Shown: positions 15,475 to 25,420, counted from the stretch's first letter. The stretch is 44,046 nucleotides of DNA from Clostridia bacterium (GCA_017518415.1 JAFWVC010000109.1:1-44046); one strand, 5' to 3'. Translations and numbers: made by a program. Notes: generated from the sequence alone by a model not told the origin.

Positions 15475-16693
15475 ATATTTCGACCTCCTGTTGTATCAGT
15501 TGTCCGCGGACCTCGCCGTCCCGGCATCGCACCGCGACGGGAGCCTCCGGCTGCCAATCCTTCACGCTGCGCAGGGCCCTGCCGTTCTGAGACACGATGG
15601 AATACCCGCGGGACAGCACCTTCAGCGGACTGAGCGTGTCCAGCTTGCCGGCCGCCGTGGCCAGGCGATTTTGCTGCCGGTGCACCGTTTCCTTCGCGGC
15701 GGCGGCAAAGGCACGGGTCGCCGCATCCAGCCGCAGACCCTGCTCCTGCACATAAAACAGCGGCGTTTTCAGGCATCGCCGGGCCAACAGCGCATCCAGC
15801 CGGCGGTACTGCGCCTGCAGCCGGCCCTGCAGGGCGTTGACCATACGGCTGCGGTACTGCGAAAGGGTGTGGACCAGCTGCCCCTGTTCCGGCGTGGCCA
15901 GTTCGGCTGCGGCCGAAGGCGTCGGCGCCCGCAGATCCGCCGCAAAATCACAAATGGTAAAATCCGTCTCATGTCCGACCGCCGAAATAACCGGGATATC
16001 GGACGCAGCCACCGCGCGGGCCACCCGCTCATCGTTGAAGGCCCACAGTTCCTCAATGGAACCGCCGCCGCGGCCGATGATCAGCACGTCCGGCGCGTAG
16101 CGGGACCCTTTTTGCCGCAGGACGTTGAAGCGGTGCAGCGCATCCACCAGCTGAGCCGGCGCCTCCTCCCCCTGTACCAGTACCGGTGCCATCACCACGC
16201 TTGCCAGCGGATAGCGGCGGCCCAAAATATTAAGAATATCGCGCACAGCGGCGCCGGTCGGCGATGTGATAACGCCGATCAGGCGCGGATACGGCGGGAT
16301 CGGCCTTTTGCGGGCGGCGTCAAACAACCCTTCTTTTTCCAGCCGGGCCTTCATTTGCTCGTAAGCCAGCTGCAGCGCGCCGACGCCGTCCGGCTGCATT
16401 TCGTCGATGTAGATTTGATACTGCCCGTCCCGCTCATACAGAGAAACACGGGCCCGGACGATCACCTTCATGCCGTTTTCCGGCGTAAAAGGCAGGCGCG
16501 CCGCCGCCGCGCGGAACATAACCGCGTTGACCAGCCCGCCTTCGTCCTTCAGCGACAGATACAGGTGGCCGGACCGCACATGATGGACAAAATTGGATAT
16601 CTCACCGCTGACGTACACGCAGGCCAGCTGCGCGTCGCCTTCCAGCAAAGATTTGACGTAGCGGTTGAGCTGGCTGACGGTAATCACGTCCAC
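15452..16693 (-). CDS. xseA: Exodeoxyribonuclease VII large subunit
   Basis: 413 residues; the catalytic subunit of exonuclease VII. An N-terminal OB-fold (about 1-100, TVSQLNRYVKSLLE and VYVSGEISNF) is followed by the nuclease domain with IGVITSPTGAAVRDIL, IIGRGGGSIEELWAFNDE and ISAVGHETDFTICDF, then a coiled-coil region and RGYSIVSQNGR near the C-terminus. The start is GTG 16693 with AGGGGGG upstream. It pairs with the overlapping xseB. Normal length and motifs. Confidence 0.96.
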   Translation of the reverse strand: MDVITVSQLNRYVKSLLEGDAQLACVYVSGEISNFVHHVRSGHLYLSLKDEGGLVNAVMFRAAAARLPFTPENGMKVIVRARVSLYERDGQYQIYIDEMQPDGVGALQLAYEQMKARLEKEGLFDAARKRPIPPYPRLIGVITSPTGAAVRDILNILGRRYPLASVVMAPVLVQGEEAPAQLVDALHRFNVLRQKGSRYAPDVLIIGRGGGSIEELWAFNDERVARAVAASDIPVISAVGHETDFTICDFAADLRAPTPSAAAELATPEQGQLVHTLSQYRSRMVNALQGRLQAQYRRLDALLARRCLKTPLFYVQEQGLRLDAATRAFAAAAKETVHRQQNRLATAAGKLDTLSPLKVLSRGYSIVSQNGRALRSVKDWQPEAPVAVRCRDGEVRGQLIQQEVEIYGNGKDL

Positions 16694-16707
16694 CCGTATC
16701 CCCCCTT

Positions 16708-17634
16708 TTATTCGTATTGCCAGGCGGCCAGCACGGCGACGCCCGCCGCATTATCCGAAGAAAAAGCGGGAGACGCAAAACGGCCGCCGAATTGTTTTTC
16801 GAAATGATCACGCAGGATCCGGTTGGACATCACGCCCCCCGCGTACACCACAGGCAGCGGCCCGGTCTGCCGCAGAACGGCCCGGGTCATACCGTCGAGC
16901 GCGGCCTGCACGCAGCGCAGACAAAACAACGCGACGTTGGCCGGTTTTTCGCCCTCTTCCAGCAGCCGGACGCATTGGTTTTCCGCCCCGGAAAGGTGAC
17001 AGTTGTTCCCATCCATCGAAGGCCTGACCGGGATCTCCCGGTCGGCCGCGGCAGCCAGCTTTTCCAGCGCCGGCCCGGCGGGAAAAGACAGGCCCATGCG
17101 TACGCCTACCCGGTCGATCAGCTGGCCGGCCTTCAGGTCAGCAGACGAGGCTACCGGCGTACAGCGGAACACAGGCCCTTCCGGCTCGGCCAGCAGCGCC
17201 TGCGTGGTGCCGCCGGACACGTGAAATGCTAAAAAGGGCGCTGTGCGCAGCGATGAAGCACCGCTGTCGAACAACGCCGCCGCCACGTGGCCCTGCTGAT
17301 GCGAAAAAGGAAAAGCCGGCACGCCCAGGGCAGCGCTCAGCGCGCGGGCAACGCCCTGCCCTGCCAAAAAGCAAGGCATGTAGGATTTTTCTTCCTGCGT
17401 GGGACGGACCGATACGCCGATAGCGGTCAGCGGTGCGGACAGGTGCGTCAGCGCCTGCTCGACGAGTTCCGGCAGCTGGCGCGTATGATGGAACACCGCA
17501 TCGCTCTGCCGCAGGCCTCTCTCACCCGGAGCGACCGGCAGCAGCCGTTTATATTGCTGCACACCGGCCCCGGTATCATATACGGCCACCGAAGTGGTGT
17601 AGTTGCTGGTATCCAGCCCTAAAAAAACGCTCAT
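16708..17634 (-). CDS. TsaD/Gcp-like ASKHA protein (paralogue of tRNA t6A transferase)
   Basis: 308 residues of the Kae1/TsaD fold. MSVFLGLDTSNYTTSVAVYD is the ATP-binding start, SHQQGH (about residues 112-117) gives the metal-binding His-x3-x-His pair, HVSGGTTQALL and YAGGVMSNRILRD are phosphate-binding segments, and DRVGVRMGLSFPAGPALEKLA matches the family. It is about 30 residues shorter than housekeeping TsaD (about 340). Clostridia often carry such a second copy near nusB and xseA; its role is not established. No tsaB or tsaE partner is adjacent. It overlaps nusB by ATGA. I call it a TsaD paralogue rather than TsaD; the true TsaD is presumably elsewhere. Confidence 0.82.
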   Translation of the reverse strand: MSVFLGLDTSNYTTSVAVYDTGAGVQQYKRLLPVAPGERGLRQSDAVFHHTRQLPELVEQALTHLSAPLTAIGVSVRPTQEEKSYMPCFLAGQGVARALSAALGVPAFPFSHQQGHVAAALFDSGASSLRTAPFLAFHVSGGTTQALLAEPEGPVFRCTPVASSADLKAGQLIDRVGVRMGLSFPAGPALEKLAAAADREIPVRPSMDGNNCHLSGAENQCVRLLEEGEKPANVALFCLRCVQAALDGMTRAVLRQTGPLPVVYAGGVMSNRILRDHFEKQFGGRFASPAFSSDNAAGVAVLAAWQYE

Positions 17635-18041
17635 GTCTGCGCCGGCGCATCCGCCCGGGCGATGCCGCCCAGCACGCCGTTGACAAAGGAGGCGTCATCG
17701 GCGCCGCCGTAGGTTTTGGCAAGTTCCACCGCCTCGTTAATGGACACGCTGACCGGGATATCATCCCGGTAAAAGATCTCATATACACACAGCCGCAGCA
17801 GCGACAACGCCACGCGGGAAAGCCTGTCTTTATTCCAGTTGACCGAATAGGCGGAAATCTTCGCATCGATATCTTCGAGATGCTCGGCCGTACCCTGCGC
17901 CAAAGACAAGGCAAAGCCGTCCTCCTCCACTCCGCGAGCCTCCCCTGCGACCTGCAGGATATCGCCGATCGCCGTCTGAGGAGAGAAGGTCTGTTCAAAC
18001 AACAACACAAATGCCAGTTCCCTTGCTTCGCGCCTGTTCAT
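17631..18041 (-). CDS. nusB: Transcription antitermination factor NusB
   Basis: 136-residue all-helical RNA-binding protein that, with NusE (S10), NusA and NusG, prevents early termination in rRNA operons. It begins MNRREARELAFVLLFEQTF and carries the conserved C-terminal LRLCVYEIFYRDDIPVSVSINEAVELAKTYG..SFVNGVLGGIA segment. It is 12 bases downstream of asp23 and overlaps the TsaD paralogue. Normal length; clear assignment. Confidence 0.96.
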   Translation of the reverse strand: MNRREARELAFVLLFEQTFSPQTAIGDILQVAGEARGVEEDGFALSLAQGTAEHLEDIDAKISAYSVNWNKDRLSRVALSLLRLCVYEIFYRDDIPVSVSINEAVELAKTYGGADDASFVNGVLGGIARADAPAQT

Positions 18042-18053
18042 GCTGCTACCTCT

Positions 18054-18404
18054 TTATTTTGCCTCATTCTCGAACACGATACCCATCACGTGCACGTTAA
18101 CACGCGTGACCGGCTTACCGATCATCGACTGCACGGCCGTTTTCACGGCGCGCTGCACCTCGCCTGCCGTTTGCTGGATATTTACGCCGGCAAACAGGTT
18201 GAGATACAGGTCCAGAATCGTCTCGTTCTCATTATTGACGACGCGCACCGGCTTGGCGCCCTTCATCAGCCCGCGGAGATTGGCCGTGCGCGACGCCATA
18301 CCCGCCACACCGGCCACCTCCTGCGCGGCGGTGCTGGCTATGGCGACGACTACGTCCTCGGAAATAATGCAGTTGCCTTCCGGATTTTTCTTTTTCTCGT
18401 CCAT
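18054..18404 (-). CDS. Asp23/Gls24 family envelope stress protein
   Basis: 116 residues. ISEDVVVAIASTAAQEVAGVAGMAS is the family start, followed by DLYLNLFAGVNIQQTAGEVQRAVKTAVQSMIGKPVTRVNVHVMGIVFE, the central and C-terminal Asp23 pattern. These proteins are linked to the cell envelope and alkaline or cell-wall stress in Gram-positives (YloU/YqhY in Bacillus, where yqhY lies in the accBC-nusB region and affects lipid synthesis). It is the first gene of the long operon, behind a strong sigma-A promoter. The context with nusB matches YqhY of Bacillus. Confidence 0.92.
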   Translation of the reverse strand: MDEKKKNPEGNCIISEDVVVAIASTAAQEVAGVAGMASRTANLRGLMKGAKPVRVVNNENETILDLYLNLFAGVNIQQTAGEVQRAVKTAVQSMIGKPVTRVNVHVMGIVFENEAK

Positions 18405-18467
18405 GTGTCTATTCCTCCCATAAATGACGCGGCAAGATATGCATAAAAATTAATATCTGTTTTTTAT

Positions 18468-18495
18468 ATTATAGCACAAAATCCGTTGGTGTCAA
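18468..18495 (-). promoter_or_regulatory. Sigma-A promoter of the asp23-nusB-...-recN operon
   Basis: A perfect TTGACA (18490-18495) and perfect TATAAT (18468-18473), 16 bases apart, on the minus strand about 64 bases upstream of asp23. No other clear promoter or terminator was seen down to recN, so it may drive ten genes or more. Confidence 0.8.
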
Positions 18496-18506
18496 TCCAA
18501 AACAGC

Positions 18507-18558
18507 AAAAAGACGCGGCCGGACGGTGTGGCTGTTTCCCACGGTGCGCGTCCGGCCG
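18507..18558 (-). terminator. Intrinsic terminator of the spoIIIA operon
   Basis: Perfect 10-bp GC-rich arms at 18549-18558 and 18516-18525, with a partly paired 23-base loop, are followed on the minus strand by a T-run (18507-18511). It lies just after spoIIIAH and just before the asp23 promoter. Confidence 0.8.
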
Positions 18559-18575
18559 GCTCTGCCGTTTTGTTT

Positions 18576-19112
18576 TTATTCCACGGTCACGATACTGATT
18601 TTTTGCGCCGCCAGACCGGACTGATCCGTGGCGATGCCGGATATCTGCAAAGCCTGCGCATCGGTCAGGGCGGCGGCCCGTACCACGACGTAGCAGCTGC
18701 CTTCTTCGATGTAGGCCAGGCACTCGGAAAAGCCGGCCGCCTTGACCAGGTTTTCGATCTTGCTTTCTTTTTCCATGATGCCGGTCAACGCTTCCAGACG
18801 GTCGGCCGCCTGTTTCTGCGTGTTCGCGTCGGCCTTGACGTTATCCATCACATCGCGGATCAGATCTACCGACTCCTGATGGGCCGCCTGCCGGTTTTGC
18901 CGCGCCTGCGTAAAATAATCGTCAGCCGGCTGCTCCTTCACGGCGGGACCGTCCACAAAACGGGAATCGCCGAGGTTGACCTGCGAGGCGGTTTCACCCG
19001 CGGGCGTGCCGCCCGGCAGCCCGGCAAAATAATAGTTGAGATAGACGGCCAGCCCGAGCGCCAACAGTAAACTTGTCAAAACGATCTGCTTTTTTCCGAA
19101 CCATTTTTTCAT
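18576..19112 (-). CDS. spoIIIAH: Stage III sporulation protein AH
   Basis: 178 residues. An N-terminal membrane anchor (QIVLTSLLLALGLAVYLNYYF) is followed by a Ser/Thr/Asp-rich spacer, a coiled coil (about 70-125) and the C-terminal ring-building motif domain (ESKIENLVKAAGFSECLAYIEEGSCYVVVRA). SpoIIIAH sits in the mother-cell membrane and binds SpoIIQ from the forespore across the intermembrane space, forming the channel that keeps the forespore active. Start ATG 19112 with AGGGGAG upstream; an open extension to 19232 overlaps spoIIIAG and is not used. Last gene of the operon, before a strong terminator. Confidence 0.93.
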   Translation of the reverse strand: MKKWFGKKQIVLTSLLLALGLAVYLNYYFAGLPGGTPAGETASQVNLGDSRFVDGPAVKEQPADDYFTQARQNRQAAHQESVDLIRDVMDNVKADANTQKQAADRLEALTGIMEKESKIENLVKAAGFSECLAYIEEGSCYVVVRAAALTDAQALQISGIATDQSGLAAQKISIVTVE

Positions 19113-19132
19113 GTTTTTTTCTCCCCTTGCGA

Positions 19133-19681
19133 TTATTTGGTCACACAAACCCGTGAAGATGAAATATGCAGCACTGTGGTCACGGCCTGCGTCACCCGCT
19201 GCTGCACCGCCGGCCTGTCGCCTCCGGCACACACCACGACCACCCCTTTGACAGTCGGCTGGATCTCGGTAACCAGCAGGCCCTGCTTACCGTTGCCGGT
19301 ATCGATGAGGATCACGGAATCCTGCGAGGTGTCCGCCTGGGTCAGATCACTGCCGGAACCGTTGCTTTTTTCTGCCCGGCTGGACCCGGTCTTGCCTTCG
19401 GTGGCGTACAGATATTCCACGCCGTTCTCCAGCGTAATCATAACGCTGCATTCGCCGGCGCCGTCGATCCGGCTGATGACGCGGCAAAGCTTTTCTTCCA
19501 GCTGTTCGACGTATTGCTGCGTCGTCATACCGGAAACGGCCGGCGCGCTGTCATGTGACAGAAAGCCGGACAGTGCGATCAGCACGACGCCCAGCATCCC
19601 GGCCGCCGTCACCAGGCCGATCATCCTGCCGCCGGTGAAAAAAGCACGCCATTTTTCCCAGTTCCTTCCCATTCGGCTCAC
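19133..19681 (-). CDS. spoIIIAG: Stage III sporulation protein AG
   Basis: 182 residues. One membrane helix near the N-terminus (MIGLVTAAGMLGVVLIALSGF) precedes a ring-building domain with YVEQLEEKLCRVISRIDGAGECSVMITLENGVEYLYATE, and later EIQPTVKGVVVVCAGGDRPAVQQRVTQAV. SpoIIIAG forms a large 30-fold ring in the mother-cell membrane as part of the feeding tube. The start overlaps the spoIIIAF stop by ATGA. The insert between residues 95 and 125 (Ser/Asp/Gly-rich) is typical of the beta-triangle insertion region. Confidence 0.95.
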   Translation of the reverse strand: MSRMGRNWEKWRAFFTGGRMIGLVTAAGMLGVVLIALSGFLSHDSAPAVSGMTTQQYVEQLEEKLCRVISRIDGAGECSVMITLENGVEYLYATEGKTGSSRAEKSNGSGSDLTQADTSQDSVILIDTGNGKQGLLVTEIQPTVKGVVVVCAGGDRPAVQQRVTQAVTTVLHISSSRVCVTK

Positions 19682-20151
19682 CCCGCTTCCACATGCACGA
19701 GCACGTCGGTCTCCAACAATTCCAGCAGCAATTGCCGCGCTGTGACGGCTTTGCTTCGCTGACTCCGATCGATCCAGACCTCGATCCGTTTGATATATAT
19801 GCCCCCGTGCGCGTCGGTATCCACCGTCACCTGCGTTTTTTTGCTTTTGATGTGCTGCGCCTCCAACGCCTGCCCGACGATTTCCTCCGTGCGCAGGCGC
19901 ACCTGCTGCGCCAACTGCTCGACCACGCGCCGCAACAGCAACTGCTCGTTTGTCGGCGGCGGCGTCTCAAACGACGGGAGCGAAAACTCCGCCGTTTTTT
20001 GCAGCGGATACAGGCAGCAACACAGAAAAAAAGCCGCGACCAACAGCCGGAACGTCCGCGCCGGCGTTCCTTCCGGCATCAGATACTTCCATACGGCGCA
20101 CAGCAGCGCCGCCGCGCATACGACGGCGGCCCATCCGCGGATCCAATCCAT
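19678..20151 (-). CDS. spoIIIAF: Stage III sporulation protein AF
   Basis: 157 residues. Two hydrophobic helices at the N-terminus (WAAVVCAAALLCAVWKYL and LVAAFFLCCCLYPL) are followed by a soluble ring-building-like domain (VVEQLAQQVRLRTEEIVGQAL... VTVDTDAHGGIYIKRIEVWID). Part of the SpoIIIA export complex in the mother cell. The true start is MDWIRGW at 20151, preceded by AGGAGGAAGC; the open frame to 20598 is an overlap with spoIIIAE. Family assignment is from topology, length and operon position. Confidence 0.9.
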   Translation of the reverse strand: MDWIRGWAAVVCAAALLCAVWKYLMPEGTPARTFRLLVAAFFLCCCLYPLQKTAEFSLPSFETPPPTNEQLLLRRVVEQLAQQVRLRTEEIVGQALEAQHIKSKKTQVTVDTDAHGGIYIKRIEVWIDRSQRSKAVTARQLLLELLETDVLVHVEAG

Positions 20152-20159
20152 GCTTCCTC

Positions 20160-21305
20160 CTACCCCGCCGCGCGGGCCACCGTCACCACGGCGGTGGATA
20201 CGATCATTACCAGCGCGCTGGCGCACAGCAGCGCGATCAGCGTACGGATGCAGGATCGGCCGCACCGCATCAGTTCCGCCAGCGGGGGCAGGTCCATTGC
20301 CTCCGCCATCCAGCCGCACACCCGCAAGAAGGCGCCGGTCACGGCACAGTGCAGCAGCGGCGGCAGCACGATCCCGGCGCAGGCCAGCATACCGAAACAT
20401 CCGACGGCCGTCCCCAGCAGGCGCAGGCAGCTGCGAATGGCCGCAAAGGCCTCTCCCATTGAGTTGCCCACGACCGGCACCAGGCTGGAAAGAGAAAACT
20501 TCACCGCCCGGTTGCCGACCGAATCCACCGCCGTGCCCAGGATGTTCTTGACCGACAGCAGGCCGGTAAACACCGCCGCGGTTATGCCGACGACCCACGA
20601 CACGGTTTTATTGATGGCCTCGCCCACTGCATGCAGCCGCAGTTCCGGCGCGAGCGCACCGGTCATCCCGCAGGCCAGAGCAGTGCTCATCAGCGGCGAG
20701 AGCATCGTCCCGCCCAGCAGAGAAATGATCTGTGCCGCCACCAGCATCGCCGCCTGATATCCGGCCGCCGCCGTCACGGTACCGCCGGAAATCAGGATCC
20801 CGGCCAGCACCGGCAGAAACGCGGTGATAAACACGCCCATACTTTGCAGAGCCCGGCATACCTGCTGCAGACAATCCGTCAAAGGCGCCAGCAGACAGGC
20901 GCAGACTGCGCCTGTACACACCAGCCCGAACAGATCCCGCCCGTGCTGCGGCTGCGGCGCAACGGTTTCCCGCAAGCCCCGGAGCCATGCGTAGAGCAGG
21001 CAGACGCCGAAAAGGCAGACCGCACCGGCCAGCGGTTTTTTTGCCTGCTGCGCCAGAAGATCCCACAGCGCGCCGGCCGACCGGTCAAGGTCGACGTCGG
21101 TAACCTGCCCTCCGTCCCAGCCGACGACGCCGAGCCGTTCCAGCAGTTCCCGTGTTTCCGGCGGCAGCGCCTGCGGCAACTCGTCCGCCCCGCTGGCCTG
21201 CCGCTGCTGTTCATACCATTGCCCGTACAGTTCCTGATCCTGCTGCGCGCACACCGGCAGACACAAAATCAGGCACAACAGCAGTACCCACCGAATGCGT
21301 TTCAT
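20160..21305 (-). CDS. spoIIIAE: Stage III sporulation protein AE
   Basis: 381 residues. A signal-peptide-like start (KRIRWVLLLCLILCLPVCAQQ) is followed by a multi-pass membrane domain with the conserved blocks ISGGTVTAAAGYQAAMLVAAQIISLLGG, KFSLSSLVPVVGNSMGEAF and a C-terminal helix. SpoIIIAE resembles a membrane transporter core and is required for the mother-cell channel. The ATG overlaps the spoIIIAD stop (ATGA) and sits only 1 base after GGAGG, so initiation probably relies on coupling. The open frame upstream to 21467 is not used. Normal length. Confidence 0.94.
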   Translation of the reverse strand: MKRIRWVLLLCLILCLPVCAQQDQELYGQWYEQQRQASGADELPQALPPETRELLERLGVVGWDGGQVTDVDLDRSAGALWDLLAQQAKKPLAGAVCLFGVCLLYAWLRGLRETVAPQPQHGRDLFGLVCTGAVCACLLAPLTDCLQQVCRALQSMGVFITAFLPVLAGILISGGTVTAAAGYQAAMLVAAQIISLLGGTMLSPLMSTALACGMTGALAPELRLHAVGEAINKTVSWVVGITAAVFTGLLSVKNILGTAVDSVGNRAVKFSLSSLVPVVGNSMGEAFAAIRSCLRLLGTAVGCFGMLACAGIVLPPLLHCAVTGAFLRVCGWMAEAMDLPPLAELMRCGRSCIRTLIALLCASALVMIVSTAVVTVARAAG

Positions 21306-21697
21306 ACCTCCTGCCCCAGCAGAGAAAAGACCGTATCCCCGATCTGACGCAGCAGCGGCAGCGCCAACACCAGCAGCATTGCCTTGCCGGCCGTTTCCGC
21401 CCGTCCGGCGAGCGCGTGTTCGCCCGCGTCGCGGCAGGTATCCGCCGCCAGCTGCGTAAGCAGACAAACGCCGGCGCCTTTACACAGAACGGCAACGTAT
21501 TCCCCCGGCACCTGCGCCGCAGACGCCCACGTTTTTACATGTTCTATCACGGGCCGGATCCAGAACACGGTGGCCGTCAAACAAAGCAGCCCCGCCGCGA
21601 GACTGACGGCCAGCGCGGTTTCCGGAGTGTGCCGCCGCAGCAGCACCGTCAGAAAGCTGATCACGACCACCAGCGCCGGAATAAACGCAATATCCAT
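21302..21697 (-). CDS. spoIIIAD: Stage III sporulation protein AD
   Basis: 131 residues, the normal size, with about four hydrophobic helices: FIPALVVVISFLTVLL, ALAVSLAAGLLCLTATVFWI, YVAVLCKGAGVCLLTQLAADTCRDAGEHALAGRAETAGKAMLLVLALPLL. The cytosol-facing loop CRDAGEHALAGRAETAGK is a conserved SpoIIIAD block. The ATG at 21697 has AGAGGA upstream. It lies between spoIIIAC, a shorter relative, and spoIIIAE, as in all known operons. Confidence 0.94.
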   Translation of the reverse strand: MDIAFIPALVVVISFLTVLLRRHTPETALAVSLAAGLLCLTATVFWIRPVIEHVKTWASAAQVPGEYVAVLCKGAGVCLLTQLAADTCRDAGEHALAGRAETAGKAMLLVLALPLLRQIGDTVFSLLGQEV

Positions 21698-21710
21698 ATC
21701 CGTCCTCTTG

Positions 21711-21911
21711 TCACAATCCAAATACCGATTTGACCGTTTCAAACAATTTGCTGATCTCTCCGACCAGCAGGGACAGTACCACAATCAACCCCGCGAGCGT
21801 CGTCATCATCGCCTGTTCTTCTCTTCCGGAGCGGATCAGCAGCTGATTGAGTACGGCCACAATGATCCCGATCGCGGCGATACGGAAAATCAGATCTACA
21901 TCCACCCTCAT
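21711..21911 (-). CDS. spoIIIAC: Stage III sporulation protein AC
   Basis: 66 residues with two membrane helices (LIFRIAAIGIIVAVLNQLLI and MMTTLAGLIVVLSLLVGEIS) and the family pattern SGREEQAMMTTLAGLIV and ETVKSVFGL at the end. Small membrane component of the SpoIIIA complex. It follows spoIIIAB by 9 bases. Clear by sequence and position. Confidence 0.94.
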   Translation of the reverse strand: MRVDVDLIFRIAAIGIIVAVLNQLLIRSGREEQAMMTTLAGLIVVLSLLVGEISKLFETVKSVFGL

Positions 21912-21920
21912 CCGCCCTTT

Positions 21921-22418
21921 CTACCAAAGCAGGAGCACCAGAGCCGCGCCGGCACAGGTCCCCAGCATTTGATACACCCGACCCCTGCTTTCCGCCTTTT
22001 CGTGCGCCTGCCGCAGCTGCTGCTCCATCTGCTGCGCGCTCTGCGTCAATTGCTGCAGCTGCCCTTCCCGGTCGAGCGAACCGATGGTGTCCGTACAATG
22101 GCGCAGCAGTTCCCGGTCCGTCGCGGTATACGGCAGATCCTGCCGGCGCAGGATGCCGTCAAAAGCCTCCGCCGGAGAGCGGCCGCCATGCATCGCCTGA
22201 CACAGTTCCGGCAGATACGGCGGCAGGCCTTTTTCCCGGCACAAACCATCCAGCAGAGGCCGCAGGGGTTGATCGCCGATGCGGATCTGCCCCGCAATGC
22301 GTTCGAGCAGTCGCGCCGTTTGCCTCAACAGCGTCACCCGCTGACGCAAGCGGGCGGCAGCCAGCATCCCGCCCGCCGTCCCTACTGCCAGCAAAAGTAT
22401 CAATCCCACCGTCTTCAT
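21921..22418 (-). CDS. spoIIIAB: Stage III sporulation protein AB
   Basis: 165 residues. An N-terminal membrane helix (KTVGLILLLAVGTAGGMLAA) leads into a helical region with RLLERIAGQIRIGDQPLRPLL and a C-terminal hydrophobic anchor (MLGTCAGAALVLLLW), the layout of SpoIIIAB, a type II secretion F-like protein. The start is ATG 22418 with AAGGAGTGG upstream. The spoIIIAA frame stays open across its first 260 bases (see finding). The open frame upstream to 22538 lies inside spoIIIAA and is not used. Confidence 0.93.
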   Translation of the reverse strand: MKTVGLILLLAVGTAGGMLAAARLRQRVTLLRQTARLLERIAGQIRIGDQPLRPLLDGLCREKGLPPYLPELCQAMHGGRSPAEAFDGILRRQDLPYTATDRELLRHCTDTIGSLDREGQLQQLTQSAQQMEQQLRQAHEKAESRGRVYQMLGTCAGAALVLLLW

Positions 22419-23304
22419 GCAACCACTCCTTGTATCCGCCAATGCGGCGGATCTGCCCGGGACACGTCCGGCCGCGCAGGAAAGCAATGTAATCGAAACA
22501 GCCGCCGCATATCGCCTGCCAGAGCCACGGCCGGGCACGCAGATCGGCTGCGTCGGCCGCGTGTACCGAAGCCAGCAATGCCACCCCCGCGTAACTGCTC
22601 TGCCATACGGCCGCGCCTTGTTCCGCCCCTCCCAGCTCGTCCAGCACTACAAATTCCGGCGCCAGGCACCGCACCGCTTGCAGCAGACCGGTCGCCGCCG
22701 GATAGCCCCGCAACACATCGCACGCCTGCAGGCACCCGTCCCAGGCCAGTTCACCCCGGCTGTCCACCACGCTGACCCGGCGGCCGGCGGCGGCCAGCAG
22801 CCGGGCCGCATCCCGCAACAGCGTTGTTTTTCCGCCGCAGGGAGCGCTGCACAGCAGCAACCCACAGCCGCCCGGCCGGGCGGTCAGATATGGCAGCAGC
22901 GGGGCGGCGCAGCCATCGTGGTGCCCCGGTATGCGGATGCAGACGGAGGTGATCTCCCGCACGCAGGCCACCCGTTCGCCGCGGCATACGGCCGTACCGG
23001 CCACCCCCACACGCAGCCCGCCGGGGGCCGAAAGAAAGCCCTGCGCCAACTCTTCCTGCCGGGAATATACCGAATCCTCACACAAACGGCTGATCAACCT
23101 GTCCATTTGCGCGCGGGTACAGCACAGCGCGGTGCCGTCCGGCTGCCGCAGCGGCCGATACTCTCCCGGCAGCGAGACGCCTGCGGGCGCTTCCAGCCGG
23201 ATGCGCACATCCTGCACCCGCCGCCGCACCTCCGGCGGCAGGGCGGACAGAGCGCTTTTCCACGGCTCCGGCAACGCGTCGACAACCTGCTGCATGCCCG
23301 TCAT
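22159..23304 (-). CDS. spoIIIAA: Stage III sporulation protein AA (ATPase)
   Basis: Secretion-type ATPase thought to power the SpoIIIA channel in the mother cell. Visible: PPEVRRRVQDVRIRLEAPAGV near the N-terminus, GFLSAPGGLRVGVAGTAV, a Walker A-like APCGGKTTLLRDAARLL (about residues 154-161), VVDSRGELA, and the Walker B FVVLDELG (about 217-224). The usual Gly-Pro-Pro of Walker A is changed to Ala-Pro-Cys here. The family-like part ends near IRRIGGYKEW (about residue 294), but the frame has no stop until 22159 and overlaps spoIIIAB by 260 bases; the natural end may be near 22415. Start ATG 23304 with GAGGTGA upstream. Confidence 0.9.
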   Translation of the reverse strand: MTGMQQVVDALPEPWKSALSALPPEVRRRVQDVRIRLEAPAGVSLPGEYRPLRQPDGTALCCTRAQMDRLISRLCEDSVYSRQEELAQGFLSAPGGLRVGVAGTAVCRGERVACVREITSVCIRIPGHHDGCAAPLLPYLTARPGGCGLLLCSAPCGGKTTLLRDAARLLAAAGRRVSVVDSRGELAWDGCLQACDVLRGYPAATGLLQAVRCLAPEFVVLDELGGAEQGAAVWQSSYAGVALLASVHAADAADLRARPWLWQAICGGCFDYIAFLRGRTCPGQIRRIGGYKEWLHEDGGIDTFAGSRDGGRDAGCRPLASAGDAVEANGATARTHCGADPHRRSTPAASAGWFVPGKRPAAVSAGTVSGDAWRPLSGGGF

Positions 23305-23322
23305 TTGTTTCACCTCACAAAT

Positions 23323-23350
23323 ATCTATGCGCCTGTCCGCGCCGATAGAA
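23323..23350 (-). promoter_or_regulatory. Possible sigma-E promoter of the spoIIIA operon
   Basis: On the minus strand CATAGAT (23323-23329) resembles the sigma-E -10 (CATAnnnT), 14 bases from TTCTATC (23344-23350), a weak -35 match. The implied leader is only about 12 bases, so this is tentative; spoIIIA operons are known to be sigma-E controlled. Confidence 0.3.
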
Positions 23351-23352
23351 CG

Positions 23353-23380
23353 AAAAAAGCAGCCCGGAATTCCGGGCTGC
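23353..23380 (-). terminator. Terminator downstream of ligA
   Basis: A perfect 22-base palindromic hairpin (23359-23380) is followed on the minus strand by six T (23353-23358). It separates ligA from the spoIIIA operon. Confidence 0.85.
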
Positions 23381-23407
23381 TTTTCTTCCATTATGGGATC
23401 CGGCGGT

Positions 23408-25420
<2,013 letters not shown>

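Noticed and set aside
12962..16807. Open frame of 1281 codons on the plus strand
   Set aside because: It lies antisense to dxs, ispA, xseB and xseA, whose family motifs are clear; it is rich in Arg/Gln/His/Pro as expected for the reverse of GC-rich genes and has no recognisable domain.
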